This document shows, one piece after another, positions 28,158-37,099 of a DNA stretch of 64,000 nt (position 1 is the first letter of the stretch; each line of letters begins with the position of its first letter). The notes beneath the pieces were generated by a model that saw nothing but the letters and a program-made list of their open reading frames with translations, was not told the origin of the DNA and ran no database searches. This stretch comes from Mycobacterium colombiense (GTDB taxonomy: Bacteria; Actinomycetota; Actinomycetes; Mycobacteriales; Mycobacteriaceae): the NCBI RefSeq assembly GCF_003284935.1, contig NZ_QMEV01000015.1, positions 1-64,000 of the forward strand, in the 5' to 3' direction. Position numbers and translations under genes: made by a program.

Positions 28158-29384
28158 TCAGCCGGTCACCGTCAGCCAGATGAGCACCACGTTAAGCAGA
28201 CTAATCAATACGCCGACCGCCCAGCCGAGAATGGTGGTGATGCGGTGATTGACGTCGCCGCCCATCAGGGCGCGGTCGCTGGTGAGCTTGATCAAGGGCA
28301 GCACCGCAAAAGGTATTCCGAACGACAACACCACCTGGGACAGCACCAGCGCGCGGGTGGGATCGAACCCCACCGCCAGGATCACCAGGGCGGGCACCAG
28401 CGTGACCACCCGGCGCAGCACCATCGGAACCGACCGGTGCAACAACCCCTGCATGATCATGGCGCCGGCGTAGGCGCCCACCGACGACGACGCCAGACCC
28501 GAGGCGAGCAGCCCGATCGCGAACAGCACGGCGATGGTCGCGCCCAGCGTGTTGTGGATCGCGGAGTAGGCGCCCTCGATGGAGGCACTCACGTCGCGGT
28601 GCTGCAGGTTGATCGCGGCGATGATCAGCATCACGGCGTTCACCGTGCCCGCCACCGTCATCGCCAGCACTACATCCCAGCGGGTGACGCGCAGCAGCAG
28701 GCGCCGATGCGATCCCTCGTCGGGATGCCCGTGCCGGTCCAACACCAGGCCCGAATGCATGTAGACCGCGTGCGGCATGACGGTGGCGCCCAGGATGGCG
28801 GCCGCCAACAGCACGCTTTCCGTGCCGCGGAACCGGGGCACCAGGCCGCCGAGCATCTCCTCCGGCGGGGCGGTCTTGACGAAGAAGCTCGCCGCGAACC
28901 CGATCGCGATCACCAGCAGCAGGCCGGTGATGACGCGCTCGAAGATGATTTGTCCGCGCCGGTCCTGAATCCCCAACAGCAGCAAGGCCACCAGGCCGGT
29001 GATCACCCCGCCGGCCAGCAGCGGCAAGCTGAACAGGATGTGCAAGGCGATGGCCCCGCCGACGACCTCGGCCGCGTCGGTGGCGATGGCCACGAGTTCG
29101 GCCTGAGCCCAGTAGACGAGCCGCGCCGGGCGGCCCATCCGCTTGCCGATCGTCGCGGGCAGGGAGCGCCCGGTGACCAGCCCCAGCTTCGCCGACAGGT
29201 ACTGCACCAGCCCCGCCAGCACGTTGGCCGCCACGATGACCCACAACAGCAGATAGCCGTACTGCGAACCGGCGCTGACGTTGGCCGCGACGTTGCCGGG
29301 GTCGACGTAGGCGATCGCGGCGACGAACGCCGGCCCCAGCAAGTACCAGTTGCCCTTGAGCGAGCCCTGGGTGCGCTGCCCCAA
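28158..29384 (-). CDS. mntH: Nramp-family divalent metal transporter MntH
   Basis: 408 residues with about eleven hydrophobic segments. Nramp signatures are present: YVDPGNVAANVSAGSQYGY (TM1 metal site DPGN) and GATVMPHAVYMHSGL (TM6 MPH). It imports Mn(II)/Fe(II) with protons. A stop at 29400-29402 in the same frame limits the start; the TTG at 29384 is chosen, with GAGG about 7 nt upstream. The downstream fused enzyme starts at once after the stop. M. tuberculosis Rv0924c is the orthologue. Confidence 0.92.
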   Translation of the reverse strand: MGQRTQGSLKGNWYLLGPAFVAAIAYVDPGNVAANVSAGSQYGYLLLWVIVAANVLAGLVQYLSAKLGLVTGRSLPATIGKRMGRPARLVYWAQAELVAIATDAAEVVGGAIALHILFSLPLLAGGVITGLVALLLLGIQDRRGQIIFERVITGLLLVIAIGFAASFFVKTAPPEEMLGGLVPRFRGTESVLLAAAILGATVMPHAVYMHSGLVLDRHGHPDEGSHRRLLLRVTRWDVVLAMTVAGTVNAVMLIIAAINLQHRDVSASIEGAYSAIHNTLGATIAVLFAIGLLASGLASSSVGAYAGAMIMQGLLHRSVPMVLRRVVTLVPALVILAVGFDPTRALVLSQVVLSFGIPFAVLPLIKLTSDRALMGGDVNHRITTILGWAVGVLISLLNVVLIWLTVTG

Positions 29385-29399
29385 CCTGCCGACCTCGAT

Positions 29400-29423
29400 T
29401 CACTTCACCGAATAAGAAAGTGA
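29400..29423. promoter_or_regulatory. Dyad upstream of mntH
   Basis: TCACTT (29400-29405) and AAGTGA (29418-29423) form a perfect 6-bp inverted repeat separated by 12 AT-richer bases, 15 bp upstream of the mntH start. Position suits an operator or a hairpin; the identity of any regulator is unknown. Confidence 0.3.
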
Positions 29424-29481
29424 GGGTAGTCGAACATCTGGGCGCGACCCGCAGCGGCTAGGGCGTTTCCCGCTCTCGGCG

Positions 29482-30558
29482 TCACTGCGGAAGGTAGAGC
29501 CCCTTCCCGGTGACCAGCGGCAGGTCGAGGGTCGTCACGATGCCGGGCTGGGCGGCGACGACCGCCGGGATCGCGTTGACGACGCGCATCGCGGTGGCCA
29601 CCAGGCCGGCGTGGTTGTGATCGCCCTTGCGGCTGCTCAGGCAGACGTCCATGGCGTAGGACGGTTCGCCGGTGATCTCGATGCGGTAGGAGCCGCCCTC
29701 CTGGGCCGGCTGCGGCCAGTCGGGGCACAGGTCCTCGCGCAGCCGGGTGACGTGTTCGAGGACGACGACGGGGTGGCCGTCGACCTTGCCGAACACCTCG
29801 AAGCGCAGCGCCGCGGCGGTGCCCTTGGCGATGTGACCCGAGGCGATGTCGAAGTCCTCGGGGGCCGGGATGCGAACGTAGTCCTGGGTGACCTCGTCGA
29901 GCGAAACGCCCAAACCCGCCGCGATCTGGCGGATCACCGATCCCCACGCCAGGCTGAGCACACCGGGTTGCAGCAGCATGGGGATGTCGTCCATCGGCTT
30001 GCCGAAGCCCATGACGTCGAACATGACCGCGGCGCTGTCGTAGGTGGCGTAGTCCACGATCTCCATGCACCGGATCTGCTGGACGCTCTGGCAGGTGCCG
30101 GCCAGCGCCAGCGGCAGCAGGTCGTTGGCGAAACCGGGATCGATGCCATTGACGAAGAGGCTCGAATTGCCTTGTTGCGCCGCATCTTCCAGTGGCTTGA
30201 TGAGCTCCTCGGGGATCACCTGCCACGGGTACTGCAAGAAGACGGGGCCGCTGCCGACGATGTTGATTCCGGCCGCCAGGACGCGCCGGTAGTCCTCGAG
30301 CGCCTCGGGCAGCCGGTTGTCGGCCAGCGCGTTGTACACCGCGCACTGCGGCCCGGTGGCGAGCACGGCATCGAGGTCCGTGCTCGCCAGCACGCCGGTC
30401 GACTCCGTAAGTCCCGCAAGCTCCGCCGCGTCCTTACCGGCCTTGGCGTCGGACGACACCCAGACGCCTCTGAGTTCGAACTCCGGGTTGGTGATGAGCG
30501 CCCGCAGCGCGTGGATACCGACGTTGCCGGTGCCCAATTGGACGACGGGGATGGGCAT
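29482..30558 (-). CDS. Dinucleotide-binding amine/dihydrodipicolinate reductase-like protein (Rv0926c-like)
   Basis: 358 residues, the same length as M. tuberculosis Rv0926c. N-terminal Rossmann motif PVVQLGTGNVG (4-14); the middle and C-terminal parts resemble the DapB/2,4-diaminopentanoate dehydrogenase-like family. The reaction is presumably an NAD(P)-linked reduction or amine oxidation; substrate unknown. It starts 24 bp after the SDR stop, so the two are probably an operon. Confidence 0.88.
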   Translation of the reverse strand: MPIPVVQLGTGNVGIHALRALITNPEFELRGVWVSSDAKAGKDAAELAGLTESTGVLASTDLDAVLATGPQCAVYNALADNRLPEALEDYRRVLAAGINIVGSGPVFLQYPWQVIPEELIKPLEDAAQQGNSSLFVNGIDPGFANDLLPLALAGTCQSVQQIRCMEIVDYATYDSAAVMFDVMGFGKPMDDIPMLLQPGVLSLAWGSVIRQIAAGLGVSLDEVTQDYVRIPAPEDFDIASGHIAKGTAAALRFEVFGKVDGHPVVVLEHVTRLREDLCPDWPQPAQEGGSYRIEITGEPSYAMDVCLSSRKGDHNHAGLVATAMRVVNAIPAVVAAQPGIVTTLDLPLVTGKGLYLPQ

Positions 30559-30582
30559 GACGTGCTCCTCAGTGGTCGGGGG

Positions 30583-31374
30583 TCACAGATCCGGGACGGG
30601 GATGTCGAGGTTGGGGAAGGTCAGGCCGCCGTCGACCTCGAGCGTCTTGCCGGTCAGGAACTCACCGGCCGGCGACGCCAAATACACTGCGGCGGCAGCG
30701 ATGTCGACGGGATCGCCGAGGCGGCGCATCGGTGTGGCCTTCTCCATCGGTGCCCGCAGCTCCTCGTTGGAGGCCACCACGTCGAGCGCGGAGGTCAGGA
30801 TCGAGCCCGGGGCGATCGCGTTGACCCGGATGCGCGGGCACAGGTCCAGCGCCGCCGACCGGGTGTAGTGCGCCAGCGCGGCCTTGGCGGTGGCGTAGGC
30901 GGCGAAGCCGCGCCCGGCGAGCCGGCCCATCGTCGAGGTGATGTTGATGATGTTGCCGCCACCGGAGTGCTCCAGCATCAGCGGGACTGCCGCCAGCGTC
31001 AGCGCGTGGGCCGTGGCGACGTTGAAGGTGAACGCGTCCTTGAGGTCTTTGGTCGAGGTGGTCAGCAGCGTGTTCGGCATGGTCCCGCCGACGTTGTTGA
31101 CGACGATGTCTAGTTTCCCGAAGGCCTCGACGGCCGCACCGGCGAGTTCCGCGGTGGCCTCTGGATGGGCCAGGTCGGCGGCCACCACGTGGGCCCGCCG
31201 CCCGACAGCACGGACCTGTTCGGCGACGGCTTCTAGTTGCGATTCCGTGCGCGAGGCGATGAGAACATCGGCGCCCGCCTCGGCGAAGGCCAGCGCGATG
31301 GCCGCGCCGAGGCCGCGGCCTGCACCGGTGATGACGGCGACTTTGTCGTCGAGACGGAACCTGTCAAGGATCAT
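30583..31374 (-). CDS. Short-chain dehydrogenase/reductase (Rv0927c-like)
   Basis: 263 residues of classical [15 protein letters not shown] cofactor motif (17-28), NNVGG (93-97), catalytic Ser in [11 protein letters not shown] and YATAKAALA (YxxxK). C-terminal [14 protein letters not shown] is typical. NAD(P)-dependent oxidoreductase with unknown substrate. Divergent from the phosphate locus across 250 bp. Confidence 0.92.
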   Translation of the reverse strand: MILDRFRLDDKVAVITGAGRGLGAAIALAFAEAGADVLIASRTESQLEAVAEQVRAVGRRAHVVAADLAHPEATAELAGAAVEAFGKLDIVVNNVGGTMPNTLLTTSTKDLKDAFTFNVATAHALTLAAVPLMLEHSGGGNIINITSTMGRLAGRGFAAYATAKAALAHYTRSAALDLCPRIRVNAIAPGSILTSALDVVASNEELRAPMEKATPMRRLGDPVDIAAAAVYLASPAGEFLTGKTLEVDGGLTFPNLDIPVPDL

Positions 31375-31559
31375 GGCGGCCTCTCATTGTTGCGGTGTCA
31401 GCCGACACGGTAGCAAGCCGCGCGGTCTCGGATCGGGCATTTCTGGAACAGGTTCTAGTTTTGCATACCGGCCTGTCGACGGGGCGCGAACAAGGGGTTT
31501 GGGTCGGTCCGGCGCAACGCGGCCGGCTCCGGGGGCCGCCGCGAAGCCATTCGCCCGCC

Positions 31560-31581
31560 GTTAACCTTGGTGCGGTTAGCT
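31560..31581 (+). promoter_or_regulatory. PHO-box-like element A upstream of the first pstS
   Basis: GTTAACCTTG followed by a GGTTAGCT block. The same 22-bp element, with four differences, occurs upstream of the second pstS gene. It lies 43 bp before the TTG start; CATAGT at 31595-31600 is a possible -10. A RegX3 or other phosphate-responsive site is the natural interpretation, not proven. Confidence 0.55.
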
Positions 31582-31624
31582 CAACGGTGACGATCATAGT
31601 TGGTGTCCACCGTGAGGAAGTAAC

Positions 31625-32731
31625 TTGAGGCGCAACCGATTTGGTGCCGCATTGACTGTCCTGACGGCCGGTGCGCTGGTGTTGTCGGGCTGCGGGGACG
31701 GTGGCATCCGAGCCTGGGGGAGCGGGTCAACCCCGTCGGGCCAGGTCAGTTGCGGCGGAAAGCGGACCGTGAAGGCCAGCGGGTCGACCGCTCAGGCCAA
31801 CGCGATGACCCGCTTCGTCGACGCGTTCGAGCGTGCCTGCCCGGGCCAGACGCTCAATTACACCCCGAACGGTTCGGGTGCGGGCATCGGTGAATTCACC
31901 GGCGGTCACACCGATTTCGGTGGTTCGGATTCACCCCTGTCGCCCATCGAATACTTTGCGGCCCAGACGCGATGCGGTTCGCCGGCGTGGAACCTCCCGG
32001 TGGTGTTCGGACCGATCGCCATCACCTACCACGTCCAGGGCGTCGACTCGCTGATCCTCGACGCCCCCACCCTCGCCAAGATCTTCAAGGGCGCGATCGC
32101 CGCCTGGAACGACCCCGCGATCCACGCGCTGAACCCCGGCGTCACGCTGCCCGCCGAGCCCATCCACGTCGTGTTCCGCAGCGACCAGTCCGGCACCACG
32201 GACAACTTCCAGAAGTACCTGGACTCCGCGTCGGGCGGGGTGTGGGACCGGGGCATCGGCAAACCCTTCAACGGTGGCGTCGGGGAGGGCGCCGACGGCA
32301 ACGGCGGCGCATCGGCGGCGGTGCAGGCGACCGAGGGCGCGATCGGCTACAACGAATGGTCGTTCGCGTCCGCGCGGCGATTGAGCATGGCCAGGATCAT
32401 CACGTCGGCCGGGCCGGACCCGGTGTCGATCAGCGCGGACTCGGTCGGCAAGACGATCTCCGGTGCCACCATGGCCGGCCGGGGCAACGACTTGGTGGTG
32501 GACACCTTCTCGTTCTACAAGCCGACCCGGCCCGGTTCCTATCCCATCGTGTTGGCCACCTACGAGATCGTGTGTTCGAAGTACCCCGACCCCCAGGCCG
32601 GCGCGGCGGTGAAGGCGTTTCTGCAGAGCACCATCGGGCGCGGGCAGAACGGCTTGGCGGAGAACGGATACATCCCGGTGCCGGCGTCGTTCAGGTCCCG
32701 GCTGGCGGGTGCCATCGACGCCATCGGGTGA
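31625..32731 (+). CDS. pstS: Phosphate-binding lipoprotein PstS (paralogue upstream of pstS3)
   Basis: 368 residues. Lipoprotein signal with lipobox LSGC, then the PstS fold with phosphate-site elements [26 protein letters not shown] and [16 protein letters not shown]. It is highly similar to the next gene across the whole mature sequence but differs in many surface positions. The start is TTG at 31625 preceded by GAGGAAG at 31613-31619. It is the first gene of the pst cluster here; M. tuberculosis has a single pstS3 at this position, from memory. Confidence 0.9.
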   Translation: MRRNRFGAALTVLTAGALVLSGCGDGGIRAWGSGSTPSGQVSCGGKRTVKASGSTAQANAMTRFVDAFERACPGQTLNYTPNGSGAGIGEFTGGHTDFGGSDSPLSPIEYFAAQTRCGSPAWNLPVVFGPIAITYHVQGVDSLILDAPTLAKIFKGAIAAWNDPAIHALNPGVTLPAEPIHVVFRSDQSGTTDNFQKYLDSASGGVWDRGIGKPFNGGVGEGADGNGGASAAVQATEGAIGYNEWSFASARRLSMARIITSAGPDPVSISADSVGKTISGATMAGRGNDLVVDTFSFYKPTRPGSYPIVLATYEIVCSKYPDPQAGAAVKAFLQSTIGRGQNGLAENGYIPVPASFRSRLAGAIDAIG

Positions 32732-32879
32732 TGGGGCAACGGGGCGTTCGTCGGGCCCGCCCAGAGCCACCATTTCCTTTGCTGTCGCGCGCTTTCCAGA
32801 TGGCATCGAGGTCGGCTCCCGCCCAGCCGACGCCGGTCACCGTCGCGTTAAACGCCGGTCGTCGAACAGTTTGCTCACA

Positions 32880-32901
32880 GTTAACCTTGTTACTGTTAGC
32901 T
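32880..32901 (+). promoter_or_regulatory. PHO-box-like element B upstream of pstS3
   Basis: GTTAACCTTG and TGTTAGCT blocks match element A at 18 of 22 positions. It lies 83 bp before the start of pstS3, so the second gene probably has its own phosphate-regulated promoter. Confidence 0.55.
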
Positions 32902-32984
32902 TCGTGGCTGCGAGACGGGCCGGCCGGGGCGCAACGTCACGGACCGGCGGCGATGCTGTTTCATCCCTACCGTAAGGAAGCGAA

Positions 32985-34097
32985 TTGAAACTCAACCGAT
33001 TTGGCGCCGTACTGAGTGTCCTGAGCGCCGCAGCGCTGGCGCTGTCCGGATGCGGAAGCGACAACAACGGGACCGGCGCGAGTGCGACCAGTGGATCCGC
33101 GTCGGGCAAGGTGAGCTGCGGCGGGGCGAAAACCCTCAAGGCCAGCGGTTCGACGGCTCAGGCCAACGCGATGACCCGCTTCGTCAACGCGTTCGAGCAG
33201 GCCTGCCCCGGACAGACGCTGAACTACACGGCCAACGGATCGGGTGCGGGAATCAGCGAATTCAACGGAAAGCAAACGGATTTCGGTGGTTCGGATTCGC
33301 CGTTGGCGCCGAATGAATACGCCGCGGCGCAACAACGTTGCGGTTCACCGGCGCTGAATCTGCCCGTGGTCTTCGGTCCGATCGCCATCACCTACAACGT
33401 CGCGGGCGTGACCTCGCTGAGCCTGAACGGCGCGACGGCGGCCAAGATCTTCAACGGCGCGATCACTACGTGGAACGACCCCGCGATCCAGGCGCTCAAC
33501 CCCGGCGTCACGCTGCCCGCCGAGCCGATCCACGTGGTATTCCGCAACGACGAATCCGGCACCACGGACAACTTCCAGAAGTACCTCGACGCCGCCGCCG
33601 ACGGTGCGTGGGGCAAGGGCGCCGGTAAGACCTTCAAGGGCGGTGTCGGCGAGGGCGCCAAGGGCAACGACGGCACCTCGGCGGCGATCAAGGCCACCGA
33701 AGGGTCCATCACCTACAACGAGTGGTCGTTCGCCCAGGCGCAGAAACTGAACATGGCCAAGATCATCACCTCGGCCGGTCCGGACGCGGTGTCGATCAGC
33801 GCCGACTCGGTGGGCAAGACGATCGCCGGCGCCAAGATCGCGGGCCAGGGTAACGACCTGGTGCTCGACACGCTCTCGTTCTACAAGCCGACCCAGGCCG
33901 GTTCCTACCCGATCGTGCTGGCCACCTACGAGATCGTGTGCTCGAAGTATCCCGACGCCCAGATCGGCACCGCGGTCAAGGCGTTCCTGCAGAGCACCAT
34001 CGGCGCCGGACAGAATGGCCTGGCCGACAACGGCTACATCCCGATCCCTGACGCGTTCAAAGCGAGGTTGTCTGCTTCGATCAACGCGATCACATAA
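32985..34097 (+). CDS. pstS3: Phosphate-binding lipoprotein PstS3
   Basis: 370 residues, the same length as M. tuberculosis PstS3 (Rv0928). Lipobox LSGC, then [25 protein letters not shown] and [13 protein letters not shown]-terminal [14 protein letters not shown] and preserved cysteines ([15 protein letters not shown]) suggest disulfides as in other PstS proteins. The TTG start at 32985 is preceded by AAGGAAG at 32975-32981. It delivers phosphate to the PstC2/PstA1 permease encoded next. Confidence 0.94.
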   Translation: MKLNRFGAVLSVLSAAALALSGCGSDNNGTGASATSGSASGKVSCGGAKTLKASGSTAQANAMTRFVNAFEQACPGQTLNYTANGSGAGISEFNGKQTDFGGSDSPLAPNEYAAAQQRCGSPALNLPVVFGPIAITYNVAGVTSLSLNGATAAKIFNGAITTWNDPAIQALNPGVTLPAEPIHVVFRNDESGTTDNFQKYLDAAADGAWGKGAGKTFKGGVGEGAKGNDGTSAAIKATEGSITYNEWSFAQAQKLNMAKIITSAGPDAVSISADSVGKTIAGAKIAGQGNDLVLDTLSFYKPTQAGSYPIVLATYEIVCSKYPDAQIGTAVKAFLQSTIGAGQNGLADNGYIPIPDAFKARLSASINAIT

Positions 34098-34109
34098 CCT
34101 GAGGTGGTC

Positions 34110-35102
34110 GTGACACGAGGAACAGCAATCGACCCGTCGATTACGGAGAAGCCGGCACTCACAGCGCTGAGTGAGCACGTGGGACGGCGGGCCGATCGGC
34201 TGTTCAAGTTGGCCGCCGCCGCCGCCGGTTCGACGATCGTGGTCGCGATCCTGTTGATCGCGGTGTTCCTGTTGTTGCGTGCCGTCCCGTCGCTGCGCGT
34301 CAACCACGCGAACTTCTTCACCAGTGCCAAATTCAGCACCAGCGACCCGCACCACCTCGCGTTCGGCATCCGCGACCTGCTGATGGTCACGGTGCTCAGT
34401 TCGCTGAGCGCGCTGGCGCTGGCCGTGCCCGTCGCGGTGGGCATCGCCGTGTTCCTCACCCAGTACGCACCCAAGCGGCTGGCGCGTCCCTTCGGGGCGG
34501 TGGTGGATCTGCTCGCCGCCGTGCCGTCGATCGTCTTCGGGCTGTGGGGCATTTTCGTGCTCGCGCCGCGTATCGAGCCGGTGGCGGCGTACCTCAATCG
34601 CCACCTCGGATGGTTTTTTCTGTTCAAGCAGGGCAACGTCTCGTTGGCCGGCGGTGGCACCATCTTCACCGCCGCCGTGGTGCTCTCGGTGATGATCCTG
34701 CCGATCGTCACGTCCGTCTCGCGCGAGGTTTTTCGGCAGACCCCGCACATCCAGATGGAAGCGGCCCAGGCACTGGGCGCCACCAAATGGGAAGTGGTCC
34801 GGATGACCGTGCTGCCGTTCGGCCGCAGCGGTGTGATCGCTGCCTCGATGCTCGGGTTGGGCCGGGCGCTGGGCGAGACCGTGGCGGTGCTGATCATCCT
34901 GCGTTCGGCCGCCCGCCCGGGTAACTGGTCCCTGTTCGACGGCGGCTACACGTTCGCCTCGAAGATCGCCTCGGCGGCCGCGGAATTCAGCGAGCCGTTA
35001 CCCACCGGCGCGTATATCTCGGCGGGTTTCGCGCTGTTCGTCTTGACGTTCGTCGTCAACGCGCTCGCACGGGCGATCGCCGGCGGCAAGGTCAACGGAT
35101 GA
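34110..35102 (+). CDS. pstC2: Phosphate ABC transporter permease PstC2
   Basis: About 330 residues, six membrane segments, with the permease loop [20 protein letters not shown] (the EAA coupling motif to the ATPase). Start chosen as GTG at 34110 because GAGG at 34101-34104 is then 5 nt upstream; the GTG at 34104 is an alternative. Starts 12 bp after pstS3. Orthologue of M. tuberculosis Rv0929. Confidence 0.92.
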   Translation: MTRGTAIDPSITEKPALTALSEHVGRRADRLFKLAAAAAGSTIVVAILLIAVFLLLRAVPSLRVNHANFFTSAKFSTSDPHHLAFGIRDLLMVTVLSSLSALALAVPVAVGIAVFLTQYAPKRLARPFGAVVDLLAAVPSIVFGLWGIFVLAPRIEPVAAYLNRHLGWFFLFKQGNVSLAGGGTIFTAAVVLSVMILPIVTSVSREVFRQTPHIQMEAAQALGATKWEVVRMTVLPFGRSGVIAASMLGLGRALGETVAVLIILRSAARPGNWSLFDGGYTFASKIASAAAEFSEPLPTGAYISAGFALFVLTFVVNALARAIAGGKVNG

Positions 35103-35113
35103 CGCGCGCGGGA

Positions 35114-35183
35114 GAGCGGCGCGCATGAGCCGCGCCGGTGACGATGCAGAGCGAAGCGATGAGAAGGAGCGGCGCGCATGAGC
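35114..35183 (+). repeat. MIRU: 53-bp repeat unit flanked by 17-bp direct repeats
   Basis: The 17-bp block GAGCGGCGCGCATGAGC occurs at 35114-35130 and 35167-35183, exactly 53 bp apart, and the intervening part contains GACGATGCAGAGCGAAGCGATGAG, the hallmark of mycobacterial interspersed repetitive units. It fills the gap between pstC2 and pstA1 and supplies the SD (AAGGAG) and start codon of pstA1. Confidence 0.85.
35125..35181 (+). CDS. MIRU-encoded 18-codon mini-ORF overlapping the pstA1 start
   Basis: ATG at 35125 opens a frame of 18 codons, MSRAGDDAERSDEKERRA, ending in TGA at 35179-35181; that TGA overlaps the pstA1 ATG as CATGA. Small frames linking neighbouring genes are typical of MIRUs. 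It may couple translation of pstC2 and pstA1; whether the peptide itself matters is unknown. Confidence 0.4.
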   Translation: MSRAGDDAERSDEKERRA

Positions 35184-36080
35184 GTTGAAGCGCTCGACCG
35201 CCCGGTCAAGGTCGAGGTGTTCAGGCCGCTGAGCTTTCGGCGCCGGATCACCAACAACGCCGCGACCCTCTTCTTCCTCGGCTCGTTCGGCGTCGCGCTC
35301 GTGCCGCTGATCTGGGTGTTGTGGATCGTCATCGAGCGCGGCTGGTACGCCGTGACGCGGTCCGGGTGGTGGACCCACTCGCTGCGCGGCGTGCTGCCGG
35401 AACAGTTCGCCGGCGGCGTCTATCACGCGCTGTACGGCACGCTGGTGCAGGCCGGGGTGGCCGCCGTGCTGGCCGTGCCGCTGGGCCTGATGACCGCGGT
35501 GTTTTTGGTCGAATACGGATCCGGGCGCCTGGTGCGGCTGACGACGTTCATGGTCGACGTGCTCGCCGGGGTGCCCTCGATCGTGGCGGCGCTGTTCATC
35601 TTCAGCCTCTGGATCGCCACCCTGGGTTTCCAGCAGAGTTCGTTCGCGGTGTCGCTGGCGCTGGTCTTGCTGATGCTGCCGGTGGTGGTGCGCTCCGCCG
35701 AGGAGATGCTGCGGCTGGTGCCCGACGACCTGCGTGAGGCCAGCTACGCGCTCGGTGTGTCCAAATGGAAGACGATCGTGCGGATCGTCTTCCCGATCGC
35801 TATGCCGGGCATCGTGTCCGGGATCCTGCTGTCCATCGCGCGGGTGATCGGCGAAACGGCGCCGGTGCTGGTGCTGGTCGGCTACAGCAGGTCGATCAAC
35901 GTCGACATCTTCCACGGCAACATGGCTTCGCTGCCGTTGCTGATCTACACCGAACTCACCAACCCCGAGCACGCGGGCTTCCTGCGGATCTGGGGTGCGG
36001 CGCTGACGCTGATCATCATGGTCGCCGTGATCAACATCGTCGCCGCGCTGACCCGCTTCCTGGCCACGCGCAGGCGCTGA
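35178..36080 (+). CDS. pstA1: Phosphate ABC transporter permease PstA1
   Basis: 300 residues with six hydrophobic segments and the permease loop EASYALGVSKWKTIVRIVFPIAMPG. Partner of PstC2. The ATG at 35178 is preceded by AGAAGGAG within the MIRU. M. tuberculosis Rv0930 (308 residues) is the orthologue. The gene ends 6 bp before the convergent ku gene. Confidence 0.93.
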   Translation: MSVEALDRPVKVEVFRPLSFRRRITNNAATLFFLGSFGVALVPLIWVLWIVIERGWYAVTRSGWWTHSLRGVLPEQFAGGVYHALYGTLVQAGVAAVLAVPLGLMTAVFLVEYGSGRLVRLTTFMVDVLAGVPSIVAALFIFSLWIATLGFQQSSFAVSLALVLLMLPVVVRSAEEMLRLVPDDLREASYALGVSKWKTIVRIVFPIAMPGIVSGILLSIARVIGETAPVLVLVGYSRSINVDIFHGNMASLPLLIYTELTNPEHAGFLRIWGAALTLIIMVAVINIVAALTRFLATRRR

Positions 36081-36086
36081 CCGGGC

Positions 36087-37004
36087 TTACTTCGACGACG
36101 CTTTCGAGGCCGCCTTCTTGGCTGGAGCCTTCTTGGCGGCCGTCTTCTTCGCCGGGGCCTTCTTCGCCGCGGTCTTCTTGGCGGGCGCCTTTTTCGCGGG
36201 TGCCTTGCCGTTGCCCGAGCGCGCCTTGACGCTGGCCTCCAGCTTGGCCAGCAGGTCGGAGACGTCCTCGGTCTCGTCCAGCTCCTTCGGCTTCTCCTCG
36301 GTGGTAAACGCCTCTCCGCCTTCGAGTTTGGCTTGGACAAGCTCGTGCAGCTGCTCCTGGTAGTCGTCGTGGTAGCGGTCGGGATTGAACTCTTCGGCCA
36401 TCGACTCCACCACCTGCCCGGCCATCTTGAGCTCGGCGGGCTTGACCTCGACCTTCTTGTCCAGGATCGGAAAGTCCGGGTCACGAATCTCGTCGGGCCA
36501 CAACAGCGTGTGGATCACCATCACGTCGCGCTTGCCGAAGTCCTTGACCCGCAAGGCCGCCAGCCGGGTCTTGTTGCGCAGCGTGAAATGCACGATCGCC
36601 ATCCGCTCGGTCTCCGCCAGCGTCTTGGCCAGCAGCACATAGGATTTCGACGACTTGGAGTCGGGCTCCAGGAAATAGCTGCGGTCGAACAACATCGGGT
36701 CCACGTCGCTGGCCGGCACGAACTCCAGCACCTCGATCTCGCGGCTGCGTTCCTCGGGCAGGGTGGCGATGTCGTCGTCGGTGATGATGACCATCTGGCC
36801 GTCGTCGGATTCGTAGGCGCGGGCGATGTCACGGAATTCGACGACTTCGCCGTCCACCTCGCACACGCGCTGGTATCGGATACGGCCGTTGTCCTTGGCG
36901 TGCACCTGATGGAATTTGATGTCGTGGTCCTGGGTGGCGCTGTACACCTTGACCGGGACGTTCACCAGCCCGAACGCGATGGAACCCTTCCAGATGGAGC
37001 GCAT
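36087..37004 (-). CDS. ku: Bacterial Ku, NHEJ end-binding protein, with lysine-rich C-terminal tail
   Basis: 305 residues. The core (about 1-250) is the Ku beta-barrel/dimerisation region: MRSIWKGSIAFGLVNVPVKVYSA start, HFTLRNKTRLAALRV, and MAEEFNPDRYHDDYQEQL. The last about 45 residues are a KAPAKK/KTAAKK tandem repeat, longer than in M. tuberculosis Ku (273 residues) and resembling the extended tail of M. smegmatis. It binds double-strand ends as a homodimer and recruits LigD. The start is ATG at 37004; upstream in-frame codons look non-coding. Confidence 0.93.
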   Translation of the reverse strand: MRSIWKGSIAFGLVNVPVKVYSATQDHDIKFHQVHAKDNGRIRYQRVCEVDGEVVEFRDIARAYESDDGQMVIITDDDIATLPEERSREIEVLEFVPASDVDPMLFDRSYFLEPDSKSSKSYVLLAKTLAETERMAIVHFTLRNKTRLAALRVKDFGKRDVMVIHTLLWPDEIRDPDFPILDKKVEVKPAELKMAGQVVESMAEEFNPDRYHDDYQEQLHELVQAKLEGGEAFTTEEKPKELDETEDVSDLLAKLEASVKARSGNGKAPAKKAPAKKTAAKKAPAKKTAAKKAPAKKAASKASSK

Positions 37005-37099
37005 GCAAATCAGTATGCCCGGAGGGCCCAGGGCAAAACAGCACGACGGGGCTACGACCTTGGGCGGTTCGACGGGTTTGCGCGGCCCCGGGTTGCGCC

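Noticed and set aside
36081..36086. pstB remnant between pstA1 and ku
   Set aside because: Only 6 bp separate the two genes, so no remnant can be present.
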